Part shown: positions 35,542 to 44,751 of the stretch, piece after piece | Layout of the letters: every line of letters starts with the position of its first letter | Position numbering within the stretch: the stretch's first letter is position 1 | Notes under the pieces: model-generated | The model's database searches: none | What the model saw: only the letters and a program-made list of their open reading frames with translations | Told to the model about the DNA's origin: nothing | Position numbers and translations under genes: made by a program | From: JBCCDY01 sp039030555 | GTDB taxonomy: Bacteria > Bacteroidota > Bacteroidia > Cytophagales > Cyclobacteriaceae | Assembly: GCA_039030555.1 (NCBI GenBank) | Contig: JBCCDY010000010.1 | Coordinates: 62,001 to 126,000, forward strand | DNA: 64,000 bases | Reading direction: 5' to 3'

Positions 35542-36402
35542 ATGAAAGTTTTTGCAATTCTTATAATAGTTGGAGTTATGATTTTCGGTTCATTGAGTGT
35601 TAATGCTCAGGAAATCGAAGATGATGGGTACAATCCTAATTCAGTTCATCCTATACATGAAAATGATATCATGTATAAGAAGCGTGTTTGGAGAAGGATG
35701 GATTTAAGAGAGAAACAGAATCAACCGTTCTTTGCCTTCAATAATGAGGTTACGAAAATCATGATTGAAGCTGTGATGAAAGGGGACCTATATGCTTACC
35801 AATCGGACAGCCTATCGAACAGATATACAAAAGAGCAATTTGAGGAACAATTGACTATTCCTGAATTAGGGGGTGGATTATCAGATGAAGAGAAAGCTCT
35901 TGGTTTCAGTGAGGATGATGGCTGGGGTGATTCTGGCTGGGGAGATGAAGGAGATTCAGATGCTGAGGAGCAAGAGGTGATTTCGGATTTGTTTTTACCT
36001 AACCAGGTAAACGTTTTGGAGATCATGGAAGATATAATCTTTGATAAAAAGAGATCAAGACTTTACTATGATATCCAAACCATAAAGCTCGTTTTACCAC
36101 CTGAACTATTTGATACAGGTCTTGAAAAAGTTGTAGCGACGTTTAGATATAAGGATTTGGAAGAGTTATTCAGAAAAACGCCTCATGCTTATTGGTTTAA
36201 TCCACAAAATAGTAGAGAGCATAAGAATCTTTCTGACGCTTTCGCTCTGAGACTGTTCAAGGCAAACCTTGTAAAGGTTGAGAATCCGGAGGATAGCTAT
36301 ATTGTTGATATTTATAATAAAAGTCCTAAGCAAGGAATTATGGCATCTCAATGGTTAGAAAATGAGATTATTGAGTATGAGCATAATCTATGGGAGTTCT
36401 AA
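35542..36402 (+). CDS. gldN: Type IX secretion ring protein GldN/PorN
   Basis: 286 residues from the ATG at 35542; a GTG at 35524 is in frame but the signal peptide (MKVFAILIIVGVMIFGS, to NAQEIED) fits the ATG. The family motif VWRRMDLREKQNQPFFA follows. GldN joins GldK in the periplasmic ring. Distinctive here is an acidic Asp/Gly/Trp/Glu patch (residues about 116-146, including DDGWGDSGWGDEG). It is the last gene of the block and ends 28 bases before a bidirectional terminator. Confidence 0.93.
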   Translation: MKVFAILIIVGVMIFGSLSVNAQEIEDDGYNPNSVHPIHENDIMYKKRVWRRMDLREKQNQPFFAFNNEVTKIMIEAVMKGDLYAYQSDSLSNRYTKEQFEEQLTIPELGGGLSDEEKALGFSEDDGWGDSGWGDEGDSDAEEQEVISDLFLPNQVNVLEIMEDIIFDKKRSRLYYDIQTIKLVLPPELFDTGLEKVVATFRYKDLEELFRKTPHAYWFNPQNSREHKNLSDAFALRLFKANLVKVENPEDSYIVDIYNKSPKQGIMASQWLENEIIEYEHNLWEF

Positions 36403-36430
36403 GAATTCTATATTTAAAGAAATAGGAGTT

Positions 36431-36462
36431 AAGCCTCAGGAATTGTTTTCTGAGGCTTTTTC
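36431..36462. terminator. Bidirectional intrinsic terminator between gldN and uvrC
   Basis: AAGCCTCAG (36431-36439) pairs perfectly with CTGAGGCTT (36450-36458), loop of 10 bases, with a T-rich run after it on the plus strand. On the minus strand an A-rich tail gives the matching signal for uvrC. The uvrC stop codon lies inside the left arm. Confidence 0.75.
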
Positions 36463-38253
36463 TTTTTGTAAAGCTTTGTATACGACAGAAGCCTTATGCT
36501 TACCTATTAGAGAAGATAACTCTTTTTCATCTATCTCTTTCAAAGCTTTAATAGACTTGTATTTAGATAATAAAAGCCTAATAGTCTTATCTCCTACACC
36601 TTCTATTTCATTCAATGAGCTTTTAATTGCAGTGCTACTTCTTTTATTTCGATGAAAATTAATTGCAAATCTGTGAGCTTCATTACGTATTTGTTGTATT
36701 AATCTTAAAGACTCAGACTTTTTTTCAAGATGTATTGGTACTTGATCTTCCGGAACATAAACTTCCTCTAGTCTTTTTGCTATACCAATAATTGGAATAC
36801 GTCCATATATGTTAAGCTCTTTTAACGCTTTGACTGATGCATTCAATTGACCTTTACCACCATCTATTACAATCAAATCAGGTAAAGGTAATTCCTCTTC
36901 CAGAAGATGCTTATACCTTCTTCCTACAACTTCAGTCATGGAGCCAAAATCATCGGGTCCTTCGACTGTCTTGATATTGAATTTTCTGTATTCGGATTTT
37001 TTAGGTTTACCGTCGATAAAGCAGACCATTGATGCGACGGGATTTGTTCCCTGTATATTTGAGTTGTCAAAGCATTCTATATGCTTAGGTGTGTGCTGAA
37101 GATGAAGATCACTTTTTAGTTTTTTAAGTACGGCAATTTTAGAAGGCTCTTTTGTGTTATTAAGTTTCTCTTTAACGTAGAAAAGAACATTTTTCGATGA
37201 TAGCTCTATGAGTTGTTTCTTATCTCCTATTACCGGGCATGATTGTTTTTTGTAGAGAGCAATCTCGTCCAATTCAATATTTGTTATAAGTTCTTTGGAC
37301 GCGGGGGGATACTCTTGAACTAATTGGTTAATAGTATGCTCCAATGTTTCTTCTAATGTTTCATCGAGCTTTCTTTTCGGTTCCGTAGTCAGTGAGAAAG
37401 TGATGGCACCATCAACAACTTTCATATAATTCACGAATATTCTTTTTTGATATTGGTGGATGGTGAAAACATCCAGATCAGATAGCTTAGGATTTACGAC
37501 CATCGACTTGTACTGGTACTTTTCGAGCAGTTCTGCTTTAGCTTTGAATTTTTGAGCAACCTCAAAGTTTAGATTTTCAGAGGCTTCTTTCATATGTTCA
37601 TTAAAGTACTTTCGTACCGATCCTATTTTACCCTTTATAATATTTCTGGCTTGCTCTATGTCATTCAAATAATCCTCTTCCTTTTGTAAGCCTTCGCACG
37701 GTCCCTGACAATTTTTAATATGATATTCAAGGCATACCTTAAACTTGCCTTTACTGATATTTTCTTCCGATAAATCGTATTTACATGTCCTTAACTGGTA
37801 AAGTGAACTAATTAAACGGAGAACATTATTCATAGCTTTTACATTGGCATAGGGCCCGAAGTAGTCACCATTATATTTTTTGTATCTCCTGGTGCTGAAT
37901 ATTCTTGGGAATCGTTCTTTAGTTATACACAGGAAAGGGTAAGATTTATCATCTTTCAGCCGAATATTGTATTTCGGCAGATGCTTCTTGATAAGGCTAT
38001 TTTCAAGGTGTAAGGCATCCAGCTCTGTCTCTACCAATATGAATTCAATAGATCTGATTTCACTGACCATTTTTCTGGTCTTCCAATTGATATCAGATTG
38101 CTTTACAAAATAGCTTTGGACTCTTTTTTTTAGATTCTTTGCTTTCCCTACATAAATAAGTGTCTCATTTTGATCATAATATTTATACACCCCGGGATTA
38201 CCAGGAATTTGATTGATTTGATCAACACTATATTTTATAAAATCATTATTCAA
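36436..38253 (-). CDS. uvrC: Excinuclease ABC subunit C
   Basis: 605 residues. N-terminal GIY-YIG nuclease: GNPGVYKYYDQNETLIYVGKA. The middle UVR motif is FEVAQKFKAKAELLEKY. The second nuclease half is RNase H-like (ECFDNSNIQGTNPVASMV; LPDLIVIDGGKGQLNAS), followed by helix-hairpin-helix NEIEGVGDKTIRLLLS. It makes both incisions in nucleotide excision repair. Start is a TTG at 38253, and the gene overlaps the end of the PBP1A gene by 8 bases, so it is the last of a three-gene operon. Confidence 0.97.
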   Translation of the reverse strand: MNNDFIKYSVDQINQIPGNPGVYKYYDQNETLIYVGKAKNLKKRVQSYFVKQSDINWKTRKMVSEIRSIEFILVETELDALHLENSLIKKHLPKYNIRLKDDKSYPFLCITKERFPRIFSTRRYKKYNGDYFGPYANVKAMNNVLRLISSLYQLRTCKYDLSEENISKGKFKVCLEYHIKNCQGPCEGLQKEEDYLNDIEQARNIIKGKIGSVRKYFNEHMKEASENLNFEVAQKFKAKAELLEKYQYKSMVVNPKLSDLDVFTIHQYQKRIFVNYMKVVDGAITFSLTTEPKRKLDETLEETLEHTINQLVQEYPPASKELITNIELDEIALYKKQSCPVIGDKKQLIELSSKNVLFYVKEKLNNTKEPSKIAVLKKLKSDLHLQHTPKHIECFDNSNIQGTNPVASMVCFIDGKPKKSEYRKFNIKTVEGPDDFGSMTEVVGRRYKHLLEEELPLPDLIVIDGGKGQLNASVKALKELNIYGRIPIIGIAKRLEEVYVPEDQVPIHLEKKSESLRLIQQIRNEAHRFAINFHRNKRSSTAIKSSLNEIEGVGDKTIRLLLSKYKSIKALKEIDEKELSSLIGKHKASVVYKALQKEKASENNS

Positions 38254-40546
38254 TATCGTCTATGCTTGGGACAGTAAGGTTTAAAGAATCATAAACACCT
38301 AAAGTATCGGTAGCCGTTTGATACAGTTCACCGTACTTATTACAATCAAGCTCAACACTAATGCTTTTAGGCTTCTTAAATTTCCCTTTGGTTATGTTTA
38401 GGGTAGAATCTTTATAGACTTTTTTAATGAAGTTTCGATAAATAGGCATTGCTGTTCTTGCACCTTGGCCTAATACCCAGCTTCTAAAATGTATAGGCTT
38501 ATCATCCCCGCCTACCCAGGTACCCGCAACTAAATCTTTTGTAACACCCATAAACCAGCCATCAGATGCATTTTGTGTTGTTCCTGTTTTGCCACCTACC
38601 TCGTTATTTTCCAGAATTTCATAACCGAGACCCCTTGCGGTACCACCTTCTTCTTCGGTTGCTCCCCTTAGCATGTGGAGCATGAGATAAGCAACTTCAT
38701 CGTTCAGTACTTCTCTGGTTTTAGGAACAAAAGATTGAATCAGGTTCCCATTTTTGTCTTCAATTTTAGAGATAAAAATAGGCTCGGTATAAACTCCTTC
38801 GTTTACAAAAGTACCGTAAGCACCAATAAGCTCATACAAAGAAAGATCTGATGTACCTAAGCATAAGGAAGGTACTGCAGCGAGAGGCGATTCAATTCCA
38901 AGTTTTTTTCCTAAATCAGCAACTGCCTGTGGCCCTATCTTATCAATCATATATGCGGCAATTCTGTTCATAGACCGTCCCATCGCTTGCCTAATGGTCA
39001 TAATCTCTCCTTCATAATCATCATCAGAGTTTGCAGGTGTCCAGGTAGGGGGATCTCCATATACTTCAAAAGTGATTGGAGCGTCGGTAACTGTATAGCA
39101 GGGACTATAACCATTTTCTATGGCAGCTGCATAAAGTATGGGCTTAAAGGTGGAACCAGGTTGCCTGATCCCTTGCTTCACATGATCGAACTGAAAGTAT
39201 TCATGGTTTATACCTCCCACCCATGCTTTGATATGTCCGTTGTGTGGATTCATAGCCATAAAGCCTGCATGCAGAAAGTGCTTATAATACTTAATTGAAT
39301 CTATTGGGCTTAGTACAGTATCAATATCTCCATCCCATGAGAATACAGTCATTTCTCTGGGCTTATTCATCAAGATTTCGACACTATCAGACTTAGTTCC
39401 GTATTTACGAACCAACTGTCGATAATAAGGAGTTCTCTTGGCTACTCTGTCTAAAAAACCTGGAATTACTTGTCCTCTATCATTAATCCAAGGAAGCCGC
39501 CCCTCGAGGTGGTTGTTAAATATTTCCTGAAGGGACTTCATATGTTCCTTTAGGGCTTCTTCAGCATATGTCTGAAGTCTGCTATCAATAGTAGTATAGA
39601 CCCGTAAGCCACTCGCGAATAGATCATAATCATTTTCTTTAGCCCAGGATATGAGGAAATTTCGGGCTACGGACCTGAAATATGTGGCAGATCCTGTATT
39701 ATGGCTTTCAACACTGTAATCGAGTTCAAGTGGAATGTTTTTTAAGGAATCGAACTCTTCTTTGGAAAGGTGGTCATGCTTTAACATTTGCGACATAACT
39801 ACATTTCTTCTTTCTAGCGCACGTTCCGGATGGCGCACCGGACTTAACCACGAAGGTCTTTGTACTAATCCAACTAACATTGCTGACTGCGTTACGCTTA
39901 AAGAGTCAGTTGTTTGTTTAAAGAATGTTTGTGCAGCCGTTTTAATCCCGAATGAATTACTTCCGAAATCCACCGTATTAAGGTACATAGCCAGGATTTC
40001 TTTTTTACTGTAGGATTGCTCAAGAATAGATGCCAGTATCCACTCTTTAGTTTTTTCTATAATGATCTTAAGCTTATCATTTTGTTTTGCTATAAACCCA
40101 TCATATTCTCCTCTTCTTATCTTAAATAGATTTTTTGCTAATTGTTGCGATAGAGTGCTTCCACCCCCAGCGTAGTCTAACGTTAGCACCCCTCTAATGG
40201 CCCTTACAACAGCTATAAAATCAATGCCTGAGTGCTCATAAAATCTATGGTCTTCAGTAGATAGCAAAGCATTGACTAACGCGGGAGAAAGTTGATCGAA
40301 CGTAACCCTATTTCTGTTTTCCCTAAAATATTTCCCCATTTCTGGACCATCTGCGAAGTGGATTACAGAAGCTAACTGGCTTTTCGGATTTTCCAGTTCT
40401 TCCAAGTTTGGCATTTCGCCGAACAAGCCACCTGCATTAACTCTTATTGAATAAATGTAAATTGGAATAGACAGTATCAAGAGTAAAAAGAGTACCGTTA
40501 TTCCAATCGAAATACGTTTTATAATTCTATAAGGGAGTCCCTTCAT
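38246..40546 (-). CDS. Class A penicillin-binding protein 1A
   Basis: 766 residues. Short cytoplasmic tail, membrane anchor (about 11-32), then the glycosyltransferase 51 domain with ALLSTEDHRFYEHSGID and GGSTLSQQLAKNLF. The transpeptidase domain shows GSTFKP (serine at about 465), RSMNRI and KTGTTQNASDGWF (lysine at about 653). It polymerises and cross-links peptidoglycan. Encoded between the SprE/PorW lipoprotein gene (12-base gap) and uvrC (8-base overlap), so cell-wall synthesis, secretion and repair genes share a transcript. Confidence 0.96.
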   Translation of the reverse strand: MKGLPYRIIKRISIGITVLFLLLILSIPIYIYSIRVNAGGLFGEMPNLEELENPKSQLASVIHFADGPEMGKYFRENRNRVTFDQLSPALVNALLSTEDHRFYEHSGIDFIAVVRAIRGVLTLDYAGGGSTLSQQLAKNLFKIRRGEYDGFIAKQNDKLKIIIEKTKEWILASILEQSYSKKEILAMYLNTVDFGSNSFGIKTAAQTFFKQTTDSLSVTQSAMLVGLVQRPSWLSPVRHPERALERRNVVMSQMLKHDHLSKEEFDSLKNIPLELDYSVESHNTGSATYFRSVARNFLISWAKENDYDLFASGLRVYTTIDSRLQTYAEEALKEHMKSLQEIFNNHLEGRLPWINDRGQVIPGFLDRVAKRTPYYRQLVRKYGTKSDSVEILMNKPREMTVFSWDGDIDTVLSPIDSIKYYKHFLHAGFMAMNPHNGHIKAWVGGINHEYFQFDHVKQGIRQPGSTFKPILYAAAIENGYSPCYTVTDAPITFEVYGDPPTWTPANSDDDYEGEIMTIRQAMGRSMNRIAAYMIDKIGPQAVADLGKKLGIESPLAAVPSLCLGTSDLSLYELIGAYGTFVNEGVYTEPIFISKIEDKNGNLIQSFVPKTREVLNDEVAYLMLHMLRGATEEEGGTARGLGYEILENNEVGGKTGTTQNASDGWFMGVTKDLVAGTWVGGDDKPIHFRSWVLGQGARTAMPIYRNFIKKVYKDSTLNITKGKFKKPKSISVELDCNKYGELYQTATDTLGVYDSLNLTVPSIDDIE

Positions 40547-40558
40547 TATAATTCTTAC

Positions 40559-43123
40559 TTAATAATAGTAGTGGTTATTGAAAAACTTTTTATACCCCTT
40601 GTGATCTTTGTTTTCGTAAAATGTATCAAAATTTTCTTTTGACACAACATATTCTCCAACAGATGAACCAAGAATACTTGTTCTTATAGCTTCATCTTCT
40701 TTGAAGATCTTCAAAAACTCAAGAGCTTCTGTTTTAGTTGTGAAAGGTTCTATAAGTGCTAAACCTAATTCCTCATTATAAACGAGGTTTGCTGCTGTTA
40801 ACTTATTCATTTCATTCTTATTCAGAAATTCTTTAAGAATTGAAGTTACATTTTCTTGGATTGCTTTATTATCTGTCTGGTACAAAAATATGAAGGCGTG
40901 ATTTTGCGCAAAATCTAGAGTATAGGAAATACCTCTTCTTTTCTTGATCTCTTTCCGAACTTCGTCTGACATCGATCTTAGGTTCAAAGCATAAGACTTC
41001 AATTCCTCATTTTCACTGCTTTTTATGAATTCATCCAGTTCATATTGGTATCGTTCTATTCCGTCGGTTTTTCCTAGGATCAGAATTTGTAACAATCTGA
41101 GGTTATCGCTGAATGAGTTTTCAGGCTCTTCCAAGAGCACTGTTTTTAAGATATAATTAGCTGTGTCGTAGTTTTCTCTTTCAAAATACTTGTATGCTAT
41201 TTTATAGGACTTTTTTAGACGCTCACTAGCTAATCTACTTTCTTGCTTATAGTTCGGATTCAGTAAGACTTTGCTGAATTCCGAATCTGGATATTTTTGC
41301 AAGAGAGCATCCTTGTATTTAGCTGCTTTATTTGCATCAGGGATATCCAGACTTATTAAGTAGAGTTCATATAAAACTTCCGGCTCATATTCAGTATCGG
41401 GATATCTGCTTAGGAGATTTTCAAAGGTTACGATAGCATTAGTTAGTTCTTTCAGGTCAAAATTATAGATGTTACCCAGATTGTATAGTGCGTCTTCTAT
41501 AGCTTTATGTGCTTGGGCTTTGGCTTCCTCAGTGAAAGGGATTGAGGTGCGCATGTTTTGTTTCTGCTGCTCATCAGTGACTTCGGAAACACTTTCAGAA
41601 GTTAAATCAATATTTTTATTATCATCTACATCTTCTATAATATTGCTTGTTGAAGATATGGTCACTTCTTTTTGCGATCTTCTCCAGTTATCCTCAAGTT
41701 TTCTCCTTCCCCATAAACGCTCAAACTCCGACTGACCTTTCGATAAAGCATTAGAGTTAAAAAAATACCATTCGCCTTCTGTGCTAATTTCAAAACCCTT
41801 ATCTTCTTCGTTCAAAAAGGAACTCGTTTGAGCTCTCCTTCTTTGCTTCTCCTTCAGCGCTTTTTCTTCTTCCTCTTTTTTCTTTTCATCAACTATGCCT
41901 TGAAGGATCAGGTCCAGGTTTTTTTCATCAAGTGAAGCCAGATATAGAAGACTATCCTGAAGCTTTATCGTATTCAGTTGCTTAACGAAATTGGCGAGTA
42001 TCTTTTGTCGGTCTTCTATTTGGACATAGTTTTCTTCGGACTTCGGTAAGACAGTCAACACGCTATCGTAATAAAGTTTAGATAGTTCGTATTCTGCTTT
42101 TCTATCGTAATAAATATTCGCAAGACTTAGGTAGGAGTAGGCTTTTTGCCGATTATTAGTTGTACTAGCTTGAATGGACTTATCGTAAAATGAAATAGCA
42201 GACTCCACTTTGTCTTGCTTAAGCTCGAAGTTTCCCATCTCATAATATATTTTATCCTGAAACTCCCTGTTTTTTCGGTCTTTCAATAATTTTTTGAAAT
42301 ACTTTTCTACTCTTCTTACGTCACTATTATCAGATAATTCGACTACCTGAGCCCTGTTCAACTTAGCATAAAACGCGAGTTCAAAATCAGGATTGCTCTT
42401 TAAGCATAGCCCGTAATTATTATAGGCTTGAGCATCAAAGCCTAGCTTCTGGTAAACCTGGCCAATTATAAAGTAAACACGAGCTTTTCCCTCTGAACGA
42501 CTCAGGAGCGGTACAGCCAAAACCAGATTTTGGACAAGACTATTATAGTCGTCCCTTCGTTGATACAAGTAAGCCCTGGCCATATGGAGGTTTTTTAAAT
42601 TATCCCGGTTGAGCCTCTCTTTTTTAAGATAGTCAGAAACAGCTATGGCATTATTGAATTCATTATTTTCAACGAAGGTTCTGATTAGGTTAACTAAAGC
42701 TTCGTGCTTATCATCATCACTTTCACCTTTTGTATTAACATATTTAAAAGTTTCTACAGCGTCCACGAACTCCTGTCCATACATTCGCGCTTTTCCAACG
42801 AGTATATAACTATCATCTACCCATTTGCTGTTTTGATGCCTTTGAATAGCAATTGAAGCTTTTTTAATGCATTCTTCTATCTGACTTTCCATCGCTACAG
42901 CTGTTGTAGAGTCATATCTTGGCAGTATAGATAGTATCTTATTGTAGTTATTATCATGATTATCTTTGATATACGTCTCTATTTCATTCATTTGCTCGTT
43001 GGCATAGAAATATGCGTTGTAGTGAGCCGTTGTATTATGAAATGCTACACTAACCACATTGGTTTTTTCAGCAGAGCAAGAAAACAGCAAAATAGAGATC
43101 GCTATAAAAAAAATGTACTTCAT
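40559..43123 (-). CDS. porW: TPR lipoprotein of the type IX system (SprE/PorW-like)
   Basis: 854 residues. Lipobox ILLFSC (Cys16), then FHNTTAHYNAYFYANEQ, the start typical of the SprE/PorW family. Tetratricopeptide repeats run through most of the protein (YFIIGQVYQKLGFDAQAYNNY; YEMGNFELKQDKVESAISF; YNLGNIYNFDLKELTNAI). A Lys/Glu-rich coiled stretch sits near residues 400-430. In model species the protein is needed for secretion and gliding and is thought to link outer-membrane translocon parts to the motor ring. Its location 4 kb from gldN supports the role; the family call is by motif. Confidence 0.82.
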   Translation of the reverse strand: MKYIFFIAISILLFSCSAEKTNVVSVAFHNTTAHYNAYFYANEQMNEIETYIKDNHDNNYNKILSILPRYDSTTAVAMESQIEECIKKASIAIQRHQNSKWVDDSYILVGKARMYGQEFVDAVETFKYVNTKGESDDDKHEALVNLIRTFVENNEFNNAIAVSDYLKKERLNRDNLKNLHMARAYLYQRRDDYNSLVQNLVLAVPLLSRSEGKARVYFIIGQVYQKLGFDAQAYNNYGLCLKSNPDFELAFYAKLNRAQVVELSDNSDVRRVEKYFKKLLKDRKNREFQDKIYYEMGNFELKQDKVESAISFYDKSIQASTTNNRQKAYSYLSLANIYYDRKAEYELSKLYYDSVLTVLPKSEENYVQIEDRQKILANFVKQLNTIKLQDSLLYLASLDEKNLDLILQGIVDEKKKEEEEKALKEKQRRRAQTSSFLNEEDKGFEISTEGEWYFFNSNALSKGQSEFERLWGRRKLEDNWRRSQKEVTISSTSNIIEDVDDNKNIDLTSESVSEVTDEQQKQNMRTSIPFTEEAKAQAHKAIEDALYNLGNIYNFDLKELTNAIVTFENLLSRYPDTEYEPEVLYELYLISLDIPDANKAAKYKDALLQKYPDSEFSKVLLNPNYKQESRLASERLKKSYKIAYKYFERENYDTANYILKTVLLEEPENSFSDNLRLLQILILGKTDGIERYQYELDEFIKSSENEELKSYALNLRSMSDEVRKEIKKRRGISYTLDFAQNHAFIFLYQTDNKAIQENVTSILKEFLNKNEMNKLTAANLVYNEELGLALIEPFTTKTEALEFLKIFKEDEAIRTSILGSSVGEYVVSKENFDTFYENKDHKGYKKFFNNHYYY

Positions 43124-43245
43124 AGGAAAGGGTCTATTCCGGAAGAATTAGATATTATCCAACGTAAAAAATGGAATTTTAATGTGTATATGTTTAACAA
43201 AGTGTATGAAAGCTCTATTTTTGAATCTTGTTTAAAGTATAACAT

Positions 43246-44109
43246 TTGAGATCACGCAAAACTTTATCCAGTTGGCTTACGAACAGGTACCTTCTAATTA
43301 TTAGAAATGAAGAAAACTTTGCCGAAAAAACTACGGTGGGTTTCACTTACGCAAAAGTAATAGTTTTCTCACTAATTGGACTAACTATAGTTTTTGTTAT
43401 TAGCCTTTATCTGTCCCAAACGTTACTATATAAGTGGTTTGACCCTCGTTATGAGCAAGTCGAACTCAATAAAAAGTTGATTAACCTTTCATTTGCAGTA
43501 GACTCTTTGGGAGAAGATCTGGATAGGAAAAACAAGTTTATTAGTAATTTTCAAAGGATTGTAAGTGGAGAAGAGCTCGGTCAAGAGTTTGAACTTACTA
43601 TAAATGAGGAAGATACCGGAGAAAATAATGTAAAAGATTTGACGCCTGTAAAGCCTATAGACTCAGTTTTTAGGGAAGAGTTCGAAAATTCTGAATTCGA
43701 ATACGGGTCTATTCTGGATATCGATTCAGAACTCCAGGAAGTTTATTTTTTCAAACCAATATCCGGTATTGTAGTGAGTCCGTTCAAGCCGAGCATTGAC
43801 CATTATGGTGTTGATGTGGCTGCCAAGAAAAATGAACCTGTTAAGTGTGTAGCGGATGGAACAGTCCTTTTTGCAGATTTTGATTTTTCAGAATCGGGTT
43901 ACGTTATAGCCGTTCAGCATCGAAACAACATTATATCTATCTACAAGCACAATTCTGCATTATTGAAAAAAGTTGGTAATTTTGTGAGTGCAGGAGAAAT
44001 TATTTCAATTATAGGGAATACAGGAGAGTTAACATCAGGTCCACATCTTCATTTTGAACTTTGGTATAACGGAAAACCAGTGGATCCTGAACAGTTCGTG
44101 TCGTTTTAA
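43246..44109 (+). CDS. M23-family peptidoglycan endopeptidase, membrane-anchored
   Basis: 287 residues starting at a TTG at 43246 (the only workable start, giving an N-terminus with LTNRYLLIIRNEENFAEKTT). One membrane helix (about 38-60) leads to a periplasmic coiled region and a LytM/M23 domain: HYGVDVAAKKNEPV (metal His and Asp) and the signature GPHLHFELW. It would cut peptide cross-links in peptidoglycan. It precedes the bactofilin gene by 14 bases; M23-bactofilin pairs set cell shape in several bacteria. Divergent from the porW operon with a 122-bp gap. Confidence 0.9.
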   Translation: MRSRKTLSSWLTNRYLLIIRNEENFAEKTTVGFTYAKVIVFSLIGLTIVFVISLYLSQTLLYKWFDPRYEQVELNKKLINLSFAVDSLGEDLDRKNKFISNFQRIVSGEELGQEFELTINEEDTGENNVKDLTPVKPIDSVFREEFENSEFEYGSILDIDSELQEVYFFKPISGIVVSPFKPSIDHYGVDVAAKKNEPVKCVADGTVLFADFDFSESGYVIAVQHRNNIISIYKHNSALLKKVGNFVSAGEIISIIGNTGELTSGPHLHFELWYNGKPVDPEQFVSF

Positions 44110-44123
44110 TAAGATTAATAAAA

Positions 44124-44570
44124 ATGTTTAATAATAATAAAGAGACTAATAAAGTGGAAGCAGAAGTATCGAACGATAGAAATAACATCGGCAAGGGTAC
44201 TACACTTGAAGGTAATCTGGAAACTTTCGGGAATATTAGAATCGAAGGAAAGGTTATAGGTAATATTAAATCCAAGTCGAAAGTAGTACTAGGGCAGTCT
44301 TCTAATGTTGAGGGAAACCTATTAGCACAAAATGCTGAAGTAGAAGGTGAAGTGAAAGGTTTTGTAGAAGTATCGGAACTACTAGTTTTAAAGCCTAGCG
44401 CCGTAATACATGGAGATATTATCACAAGTAAATTAATAGTTGAATCTGGTGCAACCTTCAATGGAAATTGCAAGATGGGCTCAGCTTCGAAGGAAATAAA
44501 GCTTGATGAGCGTTTCTCCAAAAACAAAGAAAATAATTTCACCAAGAAAGAGACCTCAAAAGCGCTTTGA
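44124..44570 (+). CDS. Bactofilin-family cytoskeletal protein
   Basis: 148 residues. A short disordered head then GTTLEGNLETFGNIRIEGKVIGNIKSKSKV: the right-handed beta-helix pattern of six-residue turns with alternating Gly/Val/Ile that defines bactofilins, ending near residue 120. Bactofilins polymerise without nucleotides and localise wall enzymes. Its last 65 bases overlap the atpZ reading frame, an overlap larger than usual, so the two genes must be read in different frames of one transcript. Confidence 0.9.
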   Translation: MFNNNKETNKVEAEVSNDRNNIGKGTTLEGNLETFGNIRIEGKVIGNIKSKSKVVLGQSSNVEGNLLAQNAEVEGEVKGFVEVSELLVLKPSAVIHGDIITSKLIVESGATFNGNCKMGSASKEIKLDERFSKNKENNFTKKETSKAL

Positions 44571-44751
44571 TCCAGGCATACAATATGCCAACCTCGGACT
44601 TCAGCTGTTTTTGATAATTGGCTTGAGTGTCTGGGGAGGAATAGAACTGGATCAATATCTGAATCTAAACTTCCCTGTATTCACAATTAGCTTTTTAATG
44701 CTCAGCCTTTTCGGAAGCCTCTATAAACTATATACCCAAATCACTAAGTGA
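44506..44751 (+). CDS. atpZ: AtpZ/AtpI-family ATPase assembly protein
   Basis: 81 residues from the ATG at 44506 (a TTG at 44503 is in frame). A basic head of Lys/Arg is followed by QYANLGLQLFLIIGLSVWGGIELD and a second helix FTISFLMLSLFGSLYKLY. This two-helix hairpin is AtpZ, which precedes the F-ATPase genes in many bacteria and is linked to assembly of the c-ring or to Mg/Ca transport. The stop is directly followed by the next start. Confidence 0.85.
   Translation: MSVSPKTKKIISPRKRPQKRFDPGIQYANLGLQLFLIIGLSVWGGIELDQYLNLNFPVFTISFLMLSLFGSLYKLYTQITK

Noticed and set aside
36362..36655. Plus-strand frame of 97 residues overlapping gldN end and uvrC
   Set aside because: It spans the terminator and the antisense of uvrC and has no family features.
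44009..44545. 178-residue antisense open frame over the bactofilin gene
   Set aside because: Both overlapped plus-strand genes are clear family members; the antisense protein looks low-complexity and Ser/Leu-rich.
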